From contig JAWCNV010000006.1 of NCBI GenBank assembly GCA_038848185.1, positions 1 through 64,000 on the forward strand: 64,000 nucleotides of DNA. Direction: 5' to 3'. The translations under genes and the position numbers were made by a program. Source of the DNA: JAAOZP01 sp038848185. GTDB lineage: Archaea; Thermoproteota; EX4484-205; JAAOZP01. Position 1 is the first letter of the stretch. Each line of letters opens with the position of its first letter. Positions 17,693-26,718 of this stretch are shown here, one piece after another. Under the pieces are notes generated by a model that was given only the letters and a program-made list of their open reading frames with translations, was not told where the DNA came from and did not search any database.

Positions 17693-18394
17693 CTAGGTTG
17701 ACGGGCTCAGCATGAAGTCGGCTGCTGCTTTCGCATGGATTTCTGTCGTGTTGAACACGGGGATGGCTGCGTCCTCCTGTTTTACGAGGAGCGGGATCTC
17801 GGTGCATCCTAGGATTACTCCTTCGGCGCCTTCTGCGGCGAGTTTTCTTATGATTTTTACGAGCTCCTTCTTGGATGACTTTTTTACTATTCCCTTGCAT
17901 AGTTCGCTGTAGATGATTCTGTGGATTTTTTCACGGTCTGTTTTCCCGGGTGTGATTGTGTCGATGCCGTGTTTCTCCCTTAGTCTTCTCCTGTAGAAAT
18001 CGTCCTCCATTGTGAACCTGGTTCCCAGCAGGGCTATTTTCTTCAAGCTTTTCTTCTTGATTTCGGCGGCTGTTGCGTCAACTATGTGGATAAGGGGGAT
18101 TTTCAAGTTTTCTTGAACTTTTTCCGCCACCTTATACATGGTGTTTGAACATATGATTACTCCTTGAGCACCCGCGTCCTGGAGTTTCAGAGCTATGTTG
18201 ATCATTATTGCTGCGAGCTCTCCCCATTCCTCCGCGTGCTGGAGTTTCTCAATTTTTTCAAGGTCGACGGAGTAGAGTATGCACTCCGCGGAATGCAGTC
18301 CTCCCAGTCTTTCCTTAACCTGCTCGTTTATTATACGGTAGTATTCTAGTGAGGATTCCCAGCTCATTCCGCCGATAAGCCCTATTGTCTTCAT
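17693..18394 (-). CDS. Aspartate/glutamate racemase family protein
   Basis: 233 residues. This PLP-independent racemase family interconverts L- and D-amino acids with two cysteines acting as acid and base. Both are present: Cys82 in ICSNTM and Cys197 in LGCTEIP. The N-terminus IGLIGGMSWESS is typical of the YgeA/RacX-type subgroup. It could supply D-aspartate or D-glutamate. The gene is convergent with EF-1 alpha and stands alone. Substrate preference cannot be read from the sequence. Confidence 0.85.
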   Translation of the reverse strand: MKTIGLIGGMSWESSLEYYRIINEQVKERLGGLHSAECILYSVDLEKIEKLQHAEEWGELAAIMINIALKLQDAGAQGVIICSNTMYKVAEKVQENLKIPLIHIVDATAAEIKKKSLKKIALLGTRFTMEDDFYRRRLREKHGIDTITPGKTDREKIHRIIYSELCKGIVKKSSKKELVKIIRKLAAEGAEGVILGCTEIPLLVKQEDAAIPVFNTTEIHAKAAADFMLSPST

Positions 18395-18589
18395 CCGCTA
18401 AAATTTTGTTCTTCAGGCTTAAATCCTTTGTCGAGCAGTGTAGGTCGACTGGTTAAATAACTATAAACTTTGAAAACTTTTGGCTAGTAGTCTATAAGAG
18501 GGAAATTTTGAAAAAGGCGTGGATTTACGCGGGAGAAAGTGTGGCATAACGAGGTTTCATGGCTTCTTGTAGCTTGTATTTGGTAGGAA

Positions 18590-18606
18590 TATCCTTAAAT
18601 AGGATA
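18590..18606 (+). promoter_or_regulatory. Operator-like inverted repeat over the vapBC TATA box
   Basis: A perfect 6-base inverted repeat TATCCT-TAAAT-AGGATA is centred on the TTAAATA TATA box, 28 bases before the antitoxin ATG. AbrB-type VapB antitoxins usually repress their own promoter, so this dyad is the expected binding site. Confidence 0.6.
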
Positions 18607-18633
18607 ATCTGGATGTAGGATATGTAACTATAA

Positions 18634-18858
18634 ATGACGGAGGTAGTTGTGACGCGTCGCGGGCAGACGACTATTCCTGCTAAGATAAGGAGGAAGTATA
18701 GGATTGTTGAGGGGACTCGGCTTGAGGTTCTGGATAAGGATGGGGTGATAATTATCAGGAGGAAGCGTACGACCTCAGACTTAATAGGGACGGGGAGCAT
18801 AGATGTTGAAAAGGCGTATGAGTTACTCTCCAAGATGAGAGAAGAGGATGACCGCTAG
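18634..18858 (+). CDS. vapB: AbrB/SpoVT-type antitoxin VapB
   Basis: 74 residues. The N-terminal swapped-hairpin DNA-binding domain has the signature RRGQTTIPAKIRRKYRIVEG and then LEVLDKDGVIIIR. The acidic C-terminal tail would wrap and block the toxin. It overlaps the following PIN-domain gene by 11 bases. It probably represses the pair through the dyad just upstream. Confidence 0.88.
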   Translation: MTEVVVTRRGQTTIPAKIRRKYRIVEGTRLEVLDKDGVIIIRRKRTTSDLIGTGSIDVEKAYELLSKMREEDDR

Positions 18859-19243
18859 AAGGAAGGCGGTGTATGATACAAGGTTTTTCGCGACGCTTTA
18901 TTACTCGAAGAATCAGGATGAGAAGGAAAGGTTGAGGCGGGAGCTTGCTGGGAGACAGTTGAAGTATGTTTCAGCAGTCAGCGTCTACGAGGTCTATAAG
19001 CTTTCAGTCCAGACGGATGGGAAGGAGGCTGCGGACTTGAGAACAAGTCTTCTCGAGAAAGACTTCAAGGTGGTTGATGTTGACAGTAGGATAGCGAGGG
19101 AGGCGGCGTTAACATGGTATAAGTATCATGTTCCGATGGCTGATGCTATAATAGTGGCTACAGCAAAATTATTGAAGGCGGAATGCGTCACTAATGACCC
19201 GCATCTTACCTCAATACGGGAAATCAGGTCGCGGTGGATCTAG
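18848..19243 (+). CDS. vapC: PIN-domain ribonuclease toxin VapC
   Basis: 131 residues. The acidic metal-binding residues of PIN ribonucleases are all visible: Asp10 (YDTRF), Glu48 (VYEVYK), Asp99 (MADAI) and Asp117 (TNDPH). It is expected to cut RNA when released from the antitoxin encoded just upstream. Overlapping translation with vapB fits a type II toxin-antitoxin module. The target RNA is unknown. Confidence 0.88.
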   Translation: MTARRKAVYDTRFFATLYYSKNQDEKERLRRELAGRQLKYVSAVSVYEVYKLSVQTDGKEAADLRTSLLEKDFKVVDVDSRIAREAALTWYKYHVPMADAIIVATAKLLKAECVTNDPHLTSIREIRSRWI

Positions 19244-19367
19244 TCAAAGTCAATAGCGGGGCGGTACAACCTTTAGCCAAGCGGGCTTCTTGAAACTGGC
19301 TTGATGAAAGATAGGCATGGAGGAAATTGTTTTATTCAAGAGTAGGCTGTTTTCCGGCTGAGTGTAA

Positions 19368-20747
19368 ATGCTGCGTAACCGTGAGATTGAGGAGGTTCAT
19401 GGGGCTGCGCTGCAGGTTTTGGAGGAGGTTGGGGTGATGTTTGAAAACGGGGAGGCGCTTCAGATTCTGAAGTCTAATGGGGCTGAGGTGAGGGGGAGTG
19501 TTGCACATATTCCTGAGGAGCTGGCGAAGGAGTGTTTGAAGCAGGTTCCCTCCTCCATTAACCTCTATGATCTGGATGGAAGGTTAAGCTGCAGGCTTGG
19601 GGGTGACGAGGTTTACTTCAACCCGGGTTCAACGGCGAGCTGGTATATCGATGAGAATGGGGAGAGGAGGAGACCTTTTTACAGGGACATGGTGAGGTTT
19701 GCACAAGTAGTTGAGAAGCTGCCTTTTCTGCAGATGCAGAGCACGGCCCTGGTTGTTCAGGATGTTGAGGAGGATTTGCGCGCTGTCTCTAGGCTTCAGG
19801 CTGTTCTCGAGGCCTCTAGGAAGCCGGTTGTCACAGGTGTTTTCAGGGAGGATGATTTTGATAAGATGAAAAATGTTCTTTCGAAGTATACGGATTTGAG
19901 CGGGAAGCCGGTTGCGATATTTGATGCTTGCCCAAACAGCCCTTTACGCTGGAGCAGGCATTTAACCCATAGTGTAATTGAGTGCGCGAGGAACAATATT
20001 CCGGCGACGATTATTTCGATGCCGATGCCCTTCATCTGTTCTCCCCCGACTCTCGCCGGGAGCCTTGTTCAGCATCATGCAGAGAACCTTAGTGGAATCG
20101 TGCTGGCTGAGTGCGCTGAGCCGGGGGCTAAGGTTATCTACGGGGGCTCTCCCTCCCTACAGGCTAAAAACCCTTTAATGAGCCACCCCGGGGTCTTGAA
20201 GCTTATTCTCGCCTACAATCAGGTTGGGAAATACTTTGGGATTCCGACCCACGCCTACCTGGGTGTGTCTGATTCCTCAATGGTTGACGAGAGGGCTTTC
20301 GTCGAGTCAGCCTACTGTTTGGCTAAGGGGAAGGAGGCGGGGGTAAACGTGGTTTCCGGACCCGGGATGCTGGAGGGTGAGAATACTCAAAGCATCCTGA
20401 AACTGGTGATTGACGGTTTTATTTGCGAAAACGCTTTCACCCGAGGATCATCATTGATAAACAGGGTTCTAGAGGTAATAGATTCTGAGGATGTTTATTC
20501 TTACCGCTCCTTTCTGGAGAAGGAGATTAAGGTGAGCGAGGATACGCTTTGCCTCGGTCTGATTAAGGAGGTTGGCCCTGGCGGTAGCTATCTTAAGCCT
20601 AGTTGCGTGAGGGAGTATCATAGGGTTTTCAGCAGCGAGTTCACAATGCCCTCAGCCAGAGATTTTCAGCAGGAACCTTTGAAAGAACTGTTCGAGGAGG
20701 CAAAGAGGAAATCAGCCTCGTTTCTTAAAGCCTTTGGAAAACTTTGA
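19368..20747 (+). CDS. Trimethylamine methyltransferase (MttB) superfamily protein, non-pyrrolysine
   Basis: 459 residues. MttB-family TIM-barrel enzymes move a methyl group from a quaternary or tertiary amine to a corrinoid protein. The family is recognised from the N-terminal helix pattern, FNPGSTASWYID, the PVVTGVF region and the NVVSGPGMLEGENTQS segment. There is no in-frame TAG, so it belongs to the pyrrolysine-free branch, whose characterised members use substrates such as glycine betaine. No corrinoid protein or reactivase gene is nearby. It stands alone after vapC. Substrate unknown. Confidence 0.85.
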   Translation: MLRNREIEEVHGAALQVLEEVGVMFENGEALQILKSNGAEVRGSVAHIPEELAKECLKQVPSSINLYDLDGRLSCRLGGDEVYFNPGSTASWYIDENGERRRPFYRDMVRFAQVVEKLPFLQMQSTALVVQDVEEDLRAVSRLQAVLEASRKPVVTGVFREDDFDKMKNVLSKYTDLSGKPVAIFDACPNSPLRWSRHLTHSVIECARNNIPATIISMPMPFICSPPTLAGSLVQHHAENLSGIVLAECAEPGAKVIYGGSPSLQAKNPLMSHPGVLKLILAYNQVGKYFGIPTHAYLGVSDSSMVDERAFVESAYCLAKGKEAGVNVVSGPGMLEGENTQSILKLVIDGFICENAFTRGSSLINRVLEVIDSEDVYSYRSFLEKEIKVSEDTLCLGLIKEVGPGGSYLKPSCVREYHRVFSSEFTMPSARDFQQEPLKELFEEAKRKSASFLKAFGKL

Positions 20748-20779
20748 ACACCCTATGAACGAGGGTTGCTAAGCCTTTT

Positions 20780-21604
20780 TCACGGTTTCTGGCATCTGGG
20801 GCAGTAGTAGATGCTTCCACCCAAGTATGCTTCTTTCCTGATGGTTTTTTTGCAGACTGGGCATGGTTTGCCCACGGTTTTCTTGCTTAGTATCGTCTTG
20901 TACCCGCCGTGCTTACCGTATAGGTCTACCTCCGTTTCTCTGCCGCCTTCAGCAACCATTTTAGCCAGGGTTGACTTGAGTGAGCTGAACAGTTCTTTCC
21001 TGTCTTTCTCCGTGAGCGTGTTCACCCTCTTCTTCGGGTGCATCTTGGCGTTGAACAGGATGTCTTGCAGGACTCCGTTCCCTAGGCCGGGGATGCGTTG
21101 CTCAGTTGCTAGAAATGCTTTCAGCGATAGTTTACCCGTTTCCTCGCTGAACAGGGTGTTGAAATAGGCTTTGCCGAATGTTGCTTGCAGGGGTGAGGGT
21201 TTTTTCTTTGCCATCCAGTAATACTTGTTGTCGAAACTGTCTCCAGAGAAAGCCCATAGCCCACCGTACATTTGAACCTTGGCGACTAGGGATGAACCGT
21301 CTTCGAATTCAACCCAGAGTTGATGCTTATCCGGTAGTTTTTCACTCTTCGCGTAATACTGCATGACTACTCCGTCCCCGAAAAGCAGGGTAGCGTTGCC
21401 GGCTTTTATTTCAACCATGCCGCCATGGTTTACAGCATTGCCGACGGTTTTCCCAGTTAACAGGCTGTTGTATTTCTTCGGGTCACCGTAGTACCAGGCG
21501 AATTTATGCGGGCTTTGGGCAGCAACCACCTTCTTGATTCTCCTGCCAGTAACTGTCTCGTTAACCTGCTTGGCTAAAACAGCGGCTTCCGGCAGCTCTA
21601 TCAT
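20780..21604 (-). CDS. Fpg/Nei-family DNA glycosylase-like protein lacking the N-terminal proline
   Basis: 274 residues. The Fpg/endonuclease VIII fold is shown by the N-terminus ELPEAAVLAKQVNE, the helix-two-turn-helix region (GLGNGVLQDILFNA) and a C-terminal zinc finger with Cys248, Cys251, Cys268 and Cys271. In characterised enzymes residue 2 is the catalytic Pro (MPELPE); here it is Ile (MIELPE), while the following Glu is kept. The protein may use another nucleophile or only bind damaged DNA. Members with this start are also known in bacteria, and the gene is uncommon in archaea, so transfer is plausible. Confidence 0.82.
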   Translation of the reverse strand: MIELPEAAVLAKQVNETVTGRRIKKVVAAQSPHKFAWYYGDPKKYNSLLTGKTVGNAVNHGGMVEIKAGNATLLFGDGVVMQYYAKSEKLPDKHQLWVEFEDGSSLVAKVQMYGGLWAFSGDSFDNKYYWMAKKKPSPLQATFGKAYFNTLFSEETGKLSLKAFLATEQRIPGLGNGVLQDILFNAKMHPKKRVNTLTEKDRKELFSSLKSTLAKMVAEGGRETEVDLYGKHGGYKTILSKKTVGKPCPVCKKTIRKEAYLGGSIYYCPRCQKP

Positions 21605-21686
21605 TATTTTCAGCCTAATCCCTGTCTCGACCTATTTAAGGCAATATGGTACTTATGGAGAAAAAAGTAATGAGGAAGCCTACGGT

Positions 21687-22841
21687 TTAAGTGCTTTCTA
21701 CGATTTTCTTCCCCTTGCCTTTGCCTTTCCCTTTTCCCTGCCCAGGATTGGTTTTTGAACCCTGCTCCGAAGAGTCTTCTGACGTTGAATTTCCCTTACC
21801 CTTTCCTTTTCCATTGTTCTTCATAGATGAGACTGTATCCTCCATTTTTTCGACGAGGGCTTGGGCCTGCTGTATCAGCTGGTCAGCAGTCTCCTCGTCT
21901 ATGTGTTTGCCTTTCTGGGCTTGGACATGGCGGATGAAGGCTCTGAGTTTGTTTATGGCGGCATTAAGCATGTTGGCTGCAGTTTTATTCTTCTCCTCTT
22001 CAACCCAGCTTGCGAACTGATTAATCTTCCTAGCGACTCCGGTTACCCGTTGAATCAGGCTGATGTTTATCCCTATGACGTCTGCGTTGATTAAGGCTTT
22101 CAGAGCCTCAAGTTCCTTAAGCATTGCCTCAGTCTTAGCGGCTGCTGAAGCGTTCACTTGGAAGGTTGTTGAGGCGAGTAGGACACCTTTGCTTGGCTCC
22201 GTGTCGTTGTAGGCGTTGGCAACGTAGGTTCCGTTAGGAGCGTCAAAGGGTATTGCCCATTCTACGCCCGGTGGAATCGTGCCGTCGGATTGTGAAAGGA
22301 AGCTGAGCGTGGCTAGGATTTCCCCTTCGAACTCTACCTCTATCACGTAGCTGGTTTCACCGGGAACATAGCTGGTTCCGGAAAACACTACTGTCTCCTC
22401 AACCATGTACAATTGCTTGTCTGTCTGAAGAACCGGTTGGAGAATGGTAGTGTTCACGGTGAAGCTTGCGCTAGCCACTTCCTGCATGTAGGTTTCAGTG
22501 TTTTCCGGATCCGTCGTGTTGTAGACCTTTGCCTCATACAGACCACTGAGCAAGTCGCCCGGTGTACTCCACTCTACGCCGCCCGGAATCGATCCTTCCT
22601 GCGTAGAGGTGAACTCTATGGTTGCGTAGAGGGTGCTTTCCCGAGTAATGCTTATCGAATAGGTTCCGCCGGGCAAATAACCTTCTCCAGAGAACACGAC
22701 GGTTTCTCCAGCTATGTAGCTGTCTTTATCTGTGTAGAGGGTTGGTTGTGAAACATCGCCATCCGTCGGCACGACCCGTGTCAGCACGAGTAGAGTCATG
22801 GTGATCAGGATGATGCTTACCGCGGTCTTTCTCGTCCCCAT
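21687..22841 (-). CDS. Secreted protein with two Ig-like repeats and a GK-rich tail
   Basis: 384 residues. The signal peptide is residues 1-28. Two tandem beta-sandwich repeats of about 95 residues (each starting near LYTDKDSYIAGETVVFSG or LQTDKQLYMVEETVVFSG) follow, then a helical region of about 100 residues. The tail is extremely basic, built from GKGKGKG runs and Ser/Asp stretches. The repeats resemble macroglobulin or MG2-type domains of surface proteins. The lysine-glycine tail could bind acidic polymers or the S-layer. No enzyme motif is seen. Confidence 0.7.
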   Translation of the reverse strand: MGTRKTAVSIILITMTLLVLTRVVPTDGDVSQPTLYTDKDSYIAGETVVFSGEGYLPGGTYSISITRESTLYATIEFTSTQEGSIPGGVEWSTPGDLLSGLYEAKVYNTTDPENTETYMQEVASASFTVNTTILQPVLQTDKQLYMVEETVVFSGTSYVPGETSYVIEVEFEGEILATLSFLSQSDGTIPPGVEWAIPFDAPNGTYVANAYNDTEPSKGVLLASTTFQVNASAAAKTEAMLKELEALKALINADVIGINISLIQRVTGVARKINQFASWVEEEKNKTAANMLNAAINKLRAFIRHVQAQKGKHIDEETADQLIQQAQALVEKMEDTVSSMKNNGKGKGKGNSTSEDSSEQGSKTNPGQGKGKGKGKGKKIVEST

Positions 22842-23206
22842 TTACAGTAAGATGTTTCGAAAAATATTTATTATAAGCGTTTTAGGGTTGTCTACCCTTA
22901 AATCTCTTGGAAAAAAATTTATTTCAGTTCAGAATGGTTTAGAAAAGTTCTCAACTATAAATTGGCTCTAAATGAGCGGCGAATTGCTTCGCCGTGGAAA
23001 TATTGGTCTTGATGAAAAATGTTTTCCGCACCTAATATTTTCCTATTGTTAAACTACCGGCGGCTTATGAGACACTTAGCTTATTCCACTGTGTTTCAGT
23101 TTAACCCATTATTGCTGTCGCCAGCGTATCTAATCAGTTTGGAGCAGAAATGTTCCAGTTTGAAGTATTGTTTATTAACCTTGAAGCAGGGTGGGAGGCA
23201 TCTATT
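22842..23206. other. Divergent intergenic region with a strong hairpin
   Basis: A spacer between divergent genes. It contains the perfect 7-base stem CGGCGAA-TTGC-TTCGCCG at 22977-22994. A possible TATA box (CTATAAAT) lies near 22954-22961. A 26-codon frame starts at the ATG at 22972 and runs through the hairpin, but it is not convincing as a gene. Confidence 0.35.
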
Positions 23207-23905
23207 ATGATTGGGCCGGTTCACGCTTTGATAGGGTATCTCGTCGCATACGTTACCGTAGAGATGTTGAAGAGCAGGGGGCCTCGCGACGGGGTGCTTG
23301 CAGCTATACTTGGGGCAGCACCTGACGTTGATTACGTATCACCATTTCCGTTCGGAACGCCGTTCGGGCATCATGGGGTTACTCACTCACCGTTACTGCT
23401 GACGCTGGTCTCTGTACCATTTTTAGCCAAGTACAGGTGGAGAGCAGCCCCGTATTTCCTAGCGCTCATGTCGCATATCGTAGCGGATTTTATAGATAAT
23501 ACTGCTCCCCTATTGTCGCCATTCTCATGGGGGGAGTTCGGCCTGCGTCTTTCACTCTCCTCTTCGTCTATGCTGCTGGCTCATTTCCTGCAGCTTTTCA
23601 TCACTGTTGCTTCAGCATACGCTATTGCTAAAGGGTGGAGGAGTTTTCCAGTATCTCTACCTGCGAAGTATGATAAGCTGGCAACACCAGTCCTAATATT
23701 GCTTGTGTCAGCCGTCCCGTTTCTGCCATGGTTAACGTATAGCGACCTCCAGTTTTTCCTCAGCTTGTCCACGGAGCCTTATTTTGCAATATCCGTTGTA
23801 TTGGTACTGTCTTCCTCAATACTTGTCCTCTTGATCCTGATGCTGAACAGTAGGTTCTTAGCCCCGAGGATTTTAAGCAGATTAGCCGGATTCCTACAGT
23901 ATTAA
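23207..23905 (+). CDS. Membrane-bound metal-dependent hydrolase family protein (DUF457/YdjM-like)
   Basis: The frame opens at 23150, but the ATG at 23207 has a GGAGGC ribosome-binding site at the right distance and begins with the family's own start (GPVHALIGYL). About 232 residues with several transmembrane helices. Metal-binding-type motifs are PDVDY, HHGVTHS and SHIVADFIDN, which place it in the DUF457 membrane hydrolase family. The reaction is unknown for most members. No operon partner. Confidence 0.75.
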   Translation: MIGPVHALIGYLVAYVTVEMLKSRGPRDGVLAAILGAAPDVDYVSPFPFGTPFGHHGVTHSPLLLTLVSVPFLAKYRWRAAPYFLALMSHIVADFIDNTAPLLSPFSWGEFGLRLSLSSSSMLLAHFLQLFITVASAYAIAKGWRSFPVSLPAKYDKLATPVLILLVSAVPFLPWLTYSDLQFFLSLSTEPYFAISVVLVLSSSILVLLILMLNSRFLAPRILSRLAGFLQY

Positions 23906-23938
23906 TCAAGCTATGAGATGGCTGACGACAAGGATGTT

Positions 23939-24265
23939 TCAATATTCAAGGTATTGAAGGATGCTGGCCTGTTCCCCCGGGCTTCGAACATGCTTCTTCG
24001 CAAGACTGTAGAATCTTCTAGCCAGGGAGAGCCTCGTGTTCTTATCTTCATCCCGGTTCAGAGCCAGTTCTCCTGAGAAAAAGTCTTCTAATAACACTGG
24101 GATATCTAGACCCTCCGCTCTTCTCCTCTCAACATATTGCAGGAATGCTTTGAAAAGAATCATTGAACAGTCACTCATCTTTCTGAGGCTACTTAGTGTT
24201 TTAAGCCTCAGCTCGCCGTAGTGTTTTGCAATGGTTTTCAGGTCTTCAGAGCAGGTTATGCTCAC
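23939..24265 (-). CDS. Unknown 108-residue helical protein downstream of a proteasome beta gene
   Basis: A small soluble helical protein without a recognised motif. It follows the proteasome beta gene on the same strand after 59 bases and may share its transcript. A proteasome-related role is possible but rests only on position. It ends convergently 33 bases from the membrane hydrolase gene. Confidence 0.5.
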   Translation of the reverse strand: MSITCSEDLKTIAKHYGELRLKTLSSLRKMSDCSMILFKAFLQYVERRRAEGLDIPVLLEDFFSGELALNRDEDKNTRLSLARRFYSLAKKHVRSPGEQASILQYLEY

Positions 24266-24324
24266 TGTCTTCTAACACTATTCTAAAACTGTTTTTAAGC
24301 TCCCAGAGAACCCTGCTAATGTTT

Positions 24325-24921
24325 TTAACTCGGATAGTTTTCCTCAGCGGGACCCGTTTTATCCAGTATAAGCAGATCTATACCGTTTCCGCTCGCCGAG
24401 TCTCTCTGCAGGGCTGTCCTTATCGCCTTCAAAGCAAGCTCCTTCGCCTCGATCCTGTTCATCTTATCCCTGTACTCTGCCTCCAGTATTCCGAGCGCTA
24501 TTTCTGTCCCGCTTCCTGCTGCAGCATACTTGTCCTCTATCACTGAGCCGAGGGCGTCGAGCACGTATATGCCGTGAGAGTTGAGGGTGAAGCCTCCTAT
24601 AACTGTCTGCGTTATCAGTGGGTAGAGCCTGTTCGCGAAGAGGATGTTTGATAGGAGCTTCGACAATGCTTTGGCGGTTATCTCCCTAGAGGTGTTGTAC
24701 TGGAACATTCTAGCGTGGTAGTTAAGCTCCCTGACTATCGTCTGAACATCCGATATTAATCCTGCTGAGGCGAGACCTATCTTCGGAGTTATCCGGTAGA
24801 GTTTTTTAACGGATTTACTTACCACGAATGTTCCGTATGCGGCTCTTCTGTCTGCTCCAAGTATAACTCCATCATTATACACTATTCCGACGACGGTTGC
24901 CCCAGGCATTATTTCACCCAT
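24325..24921 (-). CDS. psmB: Proteasome beta subunit with Ala in place of the catalytic Thr1
   Basis: The frame opens at GTG 24933; ATG at 24921 is preferred. The Ntn-hydrolase beta fold is clear (GIVYNDGVILGADRR, SAGLISD, GSGTEIALGILE). The residue aligned with the nucleophile Thr1 is Ala: the sequence is PG-ATVVG where active subunits read G-TTTVG. Asp17 and Lys33 are in register. It is therefore probably a structural, non-catalytic beta subunit that assembles with the second beta encoded at 29051. Similar inactive beta paralogues occur in Thermoproteota. The promoter region is shared with divergent rtcA. Confidence 0.9.
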   Translation of the reverse strand: MGEIMPGATVVGIVYNDGVILGADRRAAYGTFVVSKSVKKLYRITPKIGLASAGLISDVQTIVRELNYHARMFQYNTSREITAKALSKLLSNILFANRLYPLITQTVIGGFTLNSHGIYVLDALGSVIEDKYAAAGSGTEIALGILEAEYRDKMNRIEAKELALKAIRTALQRDSASGNGIDLLILDKTGPAEENYPS

Positions 24922-25008
24922 CTTTCTGAACACCCTTGTCTATGCTTCTCCAGCCGCGAGGCCGGAAATAAGCTTTTATAGATAAATTCTTGCATGTGCT
25001 TAGATAAT

Positions 25009-26097
25009 ATGGGTGAAACGCTTGAAATAGACGGCTCCATGGGTGAAGGAGGAGGCCAGGTTTTAAGAACTGCAGTAGCTCTTTCAGCGTTGCTGAGGAA
25101 GCCTATTAGGGTTTTCAACATTAGGGCTAAGCGCTCCAACCCTGGTTTAAGACCTCAGCATCTTGCCGCTGTGAAGACGGTTGCACTTTTAACGGGTGCG
25201 AAGACTGAGGGCTTGGAGGTTGGTTCAAGACAGATCGTTTTCACCCCGGGCGAGGCGAATGTTTCAAACATAGTGCTTGACGTCGGTACTGCTGGAAGCG
25301 TTCCTCTCGTGCTTCAAGCGTTGATGCCTGTTCTAGCATTCTCCCCAAGGGAGTCAAGCCTAGTGCTTAAAGGCGGTACGAACAACCCTAGAGCACCGCC
25401 AATAGACTACATTAAGGAGGTGCTTGCTAAAGCCTTGGAGGCAATGGGGTATATGGTTGGGATAAGTGTTGAGCGCAGGGGATTCTACCCGAGGGGCGGA
25501 GGCATTGTACACTTCAAGTCTAAGCCAGTCGAGTTCCTGAAGCCTTTCAGCCTCACAGAGTTCCCTAGGCTTAAAAGCATTAGGATTCTTGTTTACAGCG
25601 CTAGACTCCCCAAGCACGTGGGTGAAAGGATTGCCCGCTCAGCCGCCTCAGAGATAAGCAGGAGGCTTAGAATAGAGCCTTCTGTGGAGTATGAGTTTAT
25701 GACGGGGGAGGAGCGTAATGCGCCTCTAGACCCTGGGTGCGGAATCATCATAGTTGGGACTCTTGAGAACAATATTGTGTTTGCTTCAAGCGCTCTAGGG
25801 GAGAGGGGTAAGCCTTCTGAGAGGGTTGGAGGCGAGGCGGCTCTAGAGTTCGTGAGGCAGGTTGAGCTTAAGGCTCCTGCCGACAGGAATCTTGCGGACC
25901 AGCTTGTGGTCTACGCGGCTCTTGCTAAAGGTGTTTCAGCGTTGAGAACAAGCGAGGTGACGCTGCATGCTTTAACCACGATACGTTTGATGGAGCTTTT
26001 TCTACCTGTCAGGTTTCAGGTTGAGGGTGGGCTGGGTTCACCAGGTGGCTACAGGGTTGAAGGAGTAGGTTTTAAACGCTTAGCGGTGGAAACCTAA
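25009..26097 (+). CDS. rtcA: RNA 3'-terminal phosphate cyclase
   Basis: The ATG at 25009 lies about 30 bases after the TATA box CTTTTATAGATAAA and gives the usual start GETLEIDGSMGEGGGQVLR. The enzyme uses ATP to convert RNA 3'-phosphate ends to 2',3'-cyclic phosphate. The family signatures RAKRSNPGLRPQHL, GTAGSVPLVLQ, FYPRGGG and the catalytic His in TLHALTT are present. Length is about 363 residues. It heads a run of plus-strand genes with nadM. Confidence 0.93.
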   Translation: MGETLEIDGSMGEGGGQVLRTAVALSALLRKPIRVFNIRAKRSNPGLRPQHLAAVKTVALLTGAKTEGLEVGSRQIVFTPGEANVSNIVLDVGTAGSVPLVLQALMPVLAFSPRESSLVLKGGTNNPRAPPIDYIKEVLAKALEAMGYMVGISVERRGFYPRGGGIVHFKSKPVEFLKPFSLTEFPRLKSIRILVYSARLPKHVGERIARSAASEISRRLRIEPSVEYEFMTGEERNAPLDPGCGIIIVGTLENNIVFASSALGERGKPSERVGGEAALEFVRQVELKAPADRNLADQLVVYAALAKGVSALRTSEVTLHALTTIRLMELFLPVRFQVEGGLGSPGGYRVEGVGFKRLAVET

Positions 26098-26136
26098 TAT
26101 TTATCAAGCCTTCTAAAGCTATCTGCACGGTTAAAC

Positions 26137-26679
26137 ATGAACACGGGGGCACGCCCACTCTACGTCGGCCGTTTCCAGCCTGTTCACCTTGGCCATGTTC
26201 ACGCTATAAAGCATATTCTCTCAAACCATGCGGAGATTATTGTTGCAGTAGGCAGCTCCCTGACCAGCCACGATAAGGATAATCCCTTCACGTTCGGGGA
26301 GAGGCTTCAAATGCTTCACCTAGCCTTGGAGGAGTCGGGCATAGAGGTTGAGAAATGCGTTGTAACAGGGGTTCCGGATGTTCCCGGGATGCATTTTCTC
26401 TGGGTGCGTCTGGTTGAAGCTATGTCTCCCCCCTTCAGAATGGTTTATACTAACCAGCCTTTCACGAGCCGGCTTTTCCAGGAGGCGGGTTACGAGGTTA
26501 AGCCTATTCCCTATCTTGAGCGCGAGAAATACTCTGGCATAGAGATAAGGAGAAGGATGCTCTCAGACCTAGATTGGAGCCGGCTGGTGCCCAGGAAAGT
26601 ATACGAGTATATTAACAGTATTGGGGGGGTTGAAAGAGTAAGGTCGCTTTCCTCCTCAGACGAGGCGGCTCAGCGGTGA
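26137..26679 (+). CDS. nadM: Nicotinamide-nucleotide adenylyltransferase, archaeal NadM type
   Basis: 180 residues. It makes NAD from NMN and ATP. The nucleotidyltransferase signature GRFQPVHLGH is at 11-20 and the second motif YSGIEIRRR near residue 130. Archaeal length and fold. It follows rtcA by 39 bases and a TATA-like TAATATTTATC lies just upstream, so it may also have its own promoter. Confidence 0.93.
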   Translation: MNTGARPLYVGRFQPVHLGHVHAIKHILSNHAEIIVAVGSSLTSHDKDNPFTFGERLQMLHLALEESGIEVEKCVVTGVPDVPGMHFLWVRLVEAMSPPFRMVYTNQPFTSRLFQEAGYEVKPIPYLEREKYSGIEIRRRMLSDLDWSRLVPRKVYEYINSIGGVERVRSLSSSDEAAQR

Positions 26680-26718
26680 GAGTATTTATAAACACCCTTC
26701 CTCAACCAGTTTCTAAGT

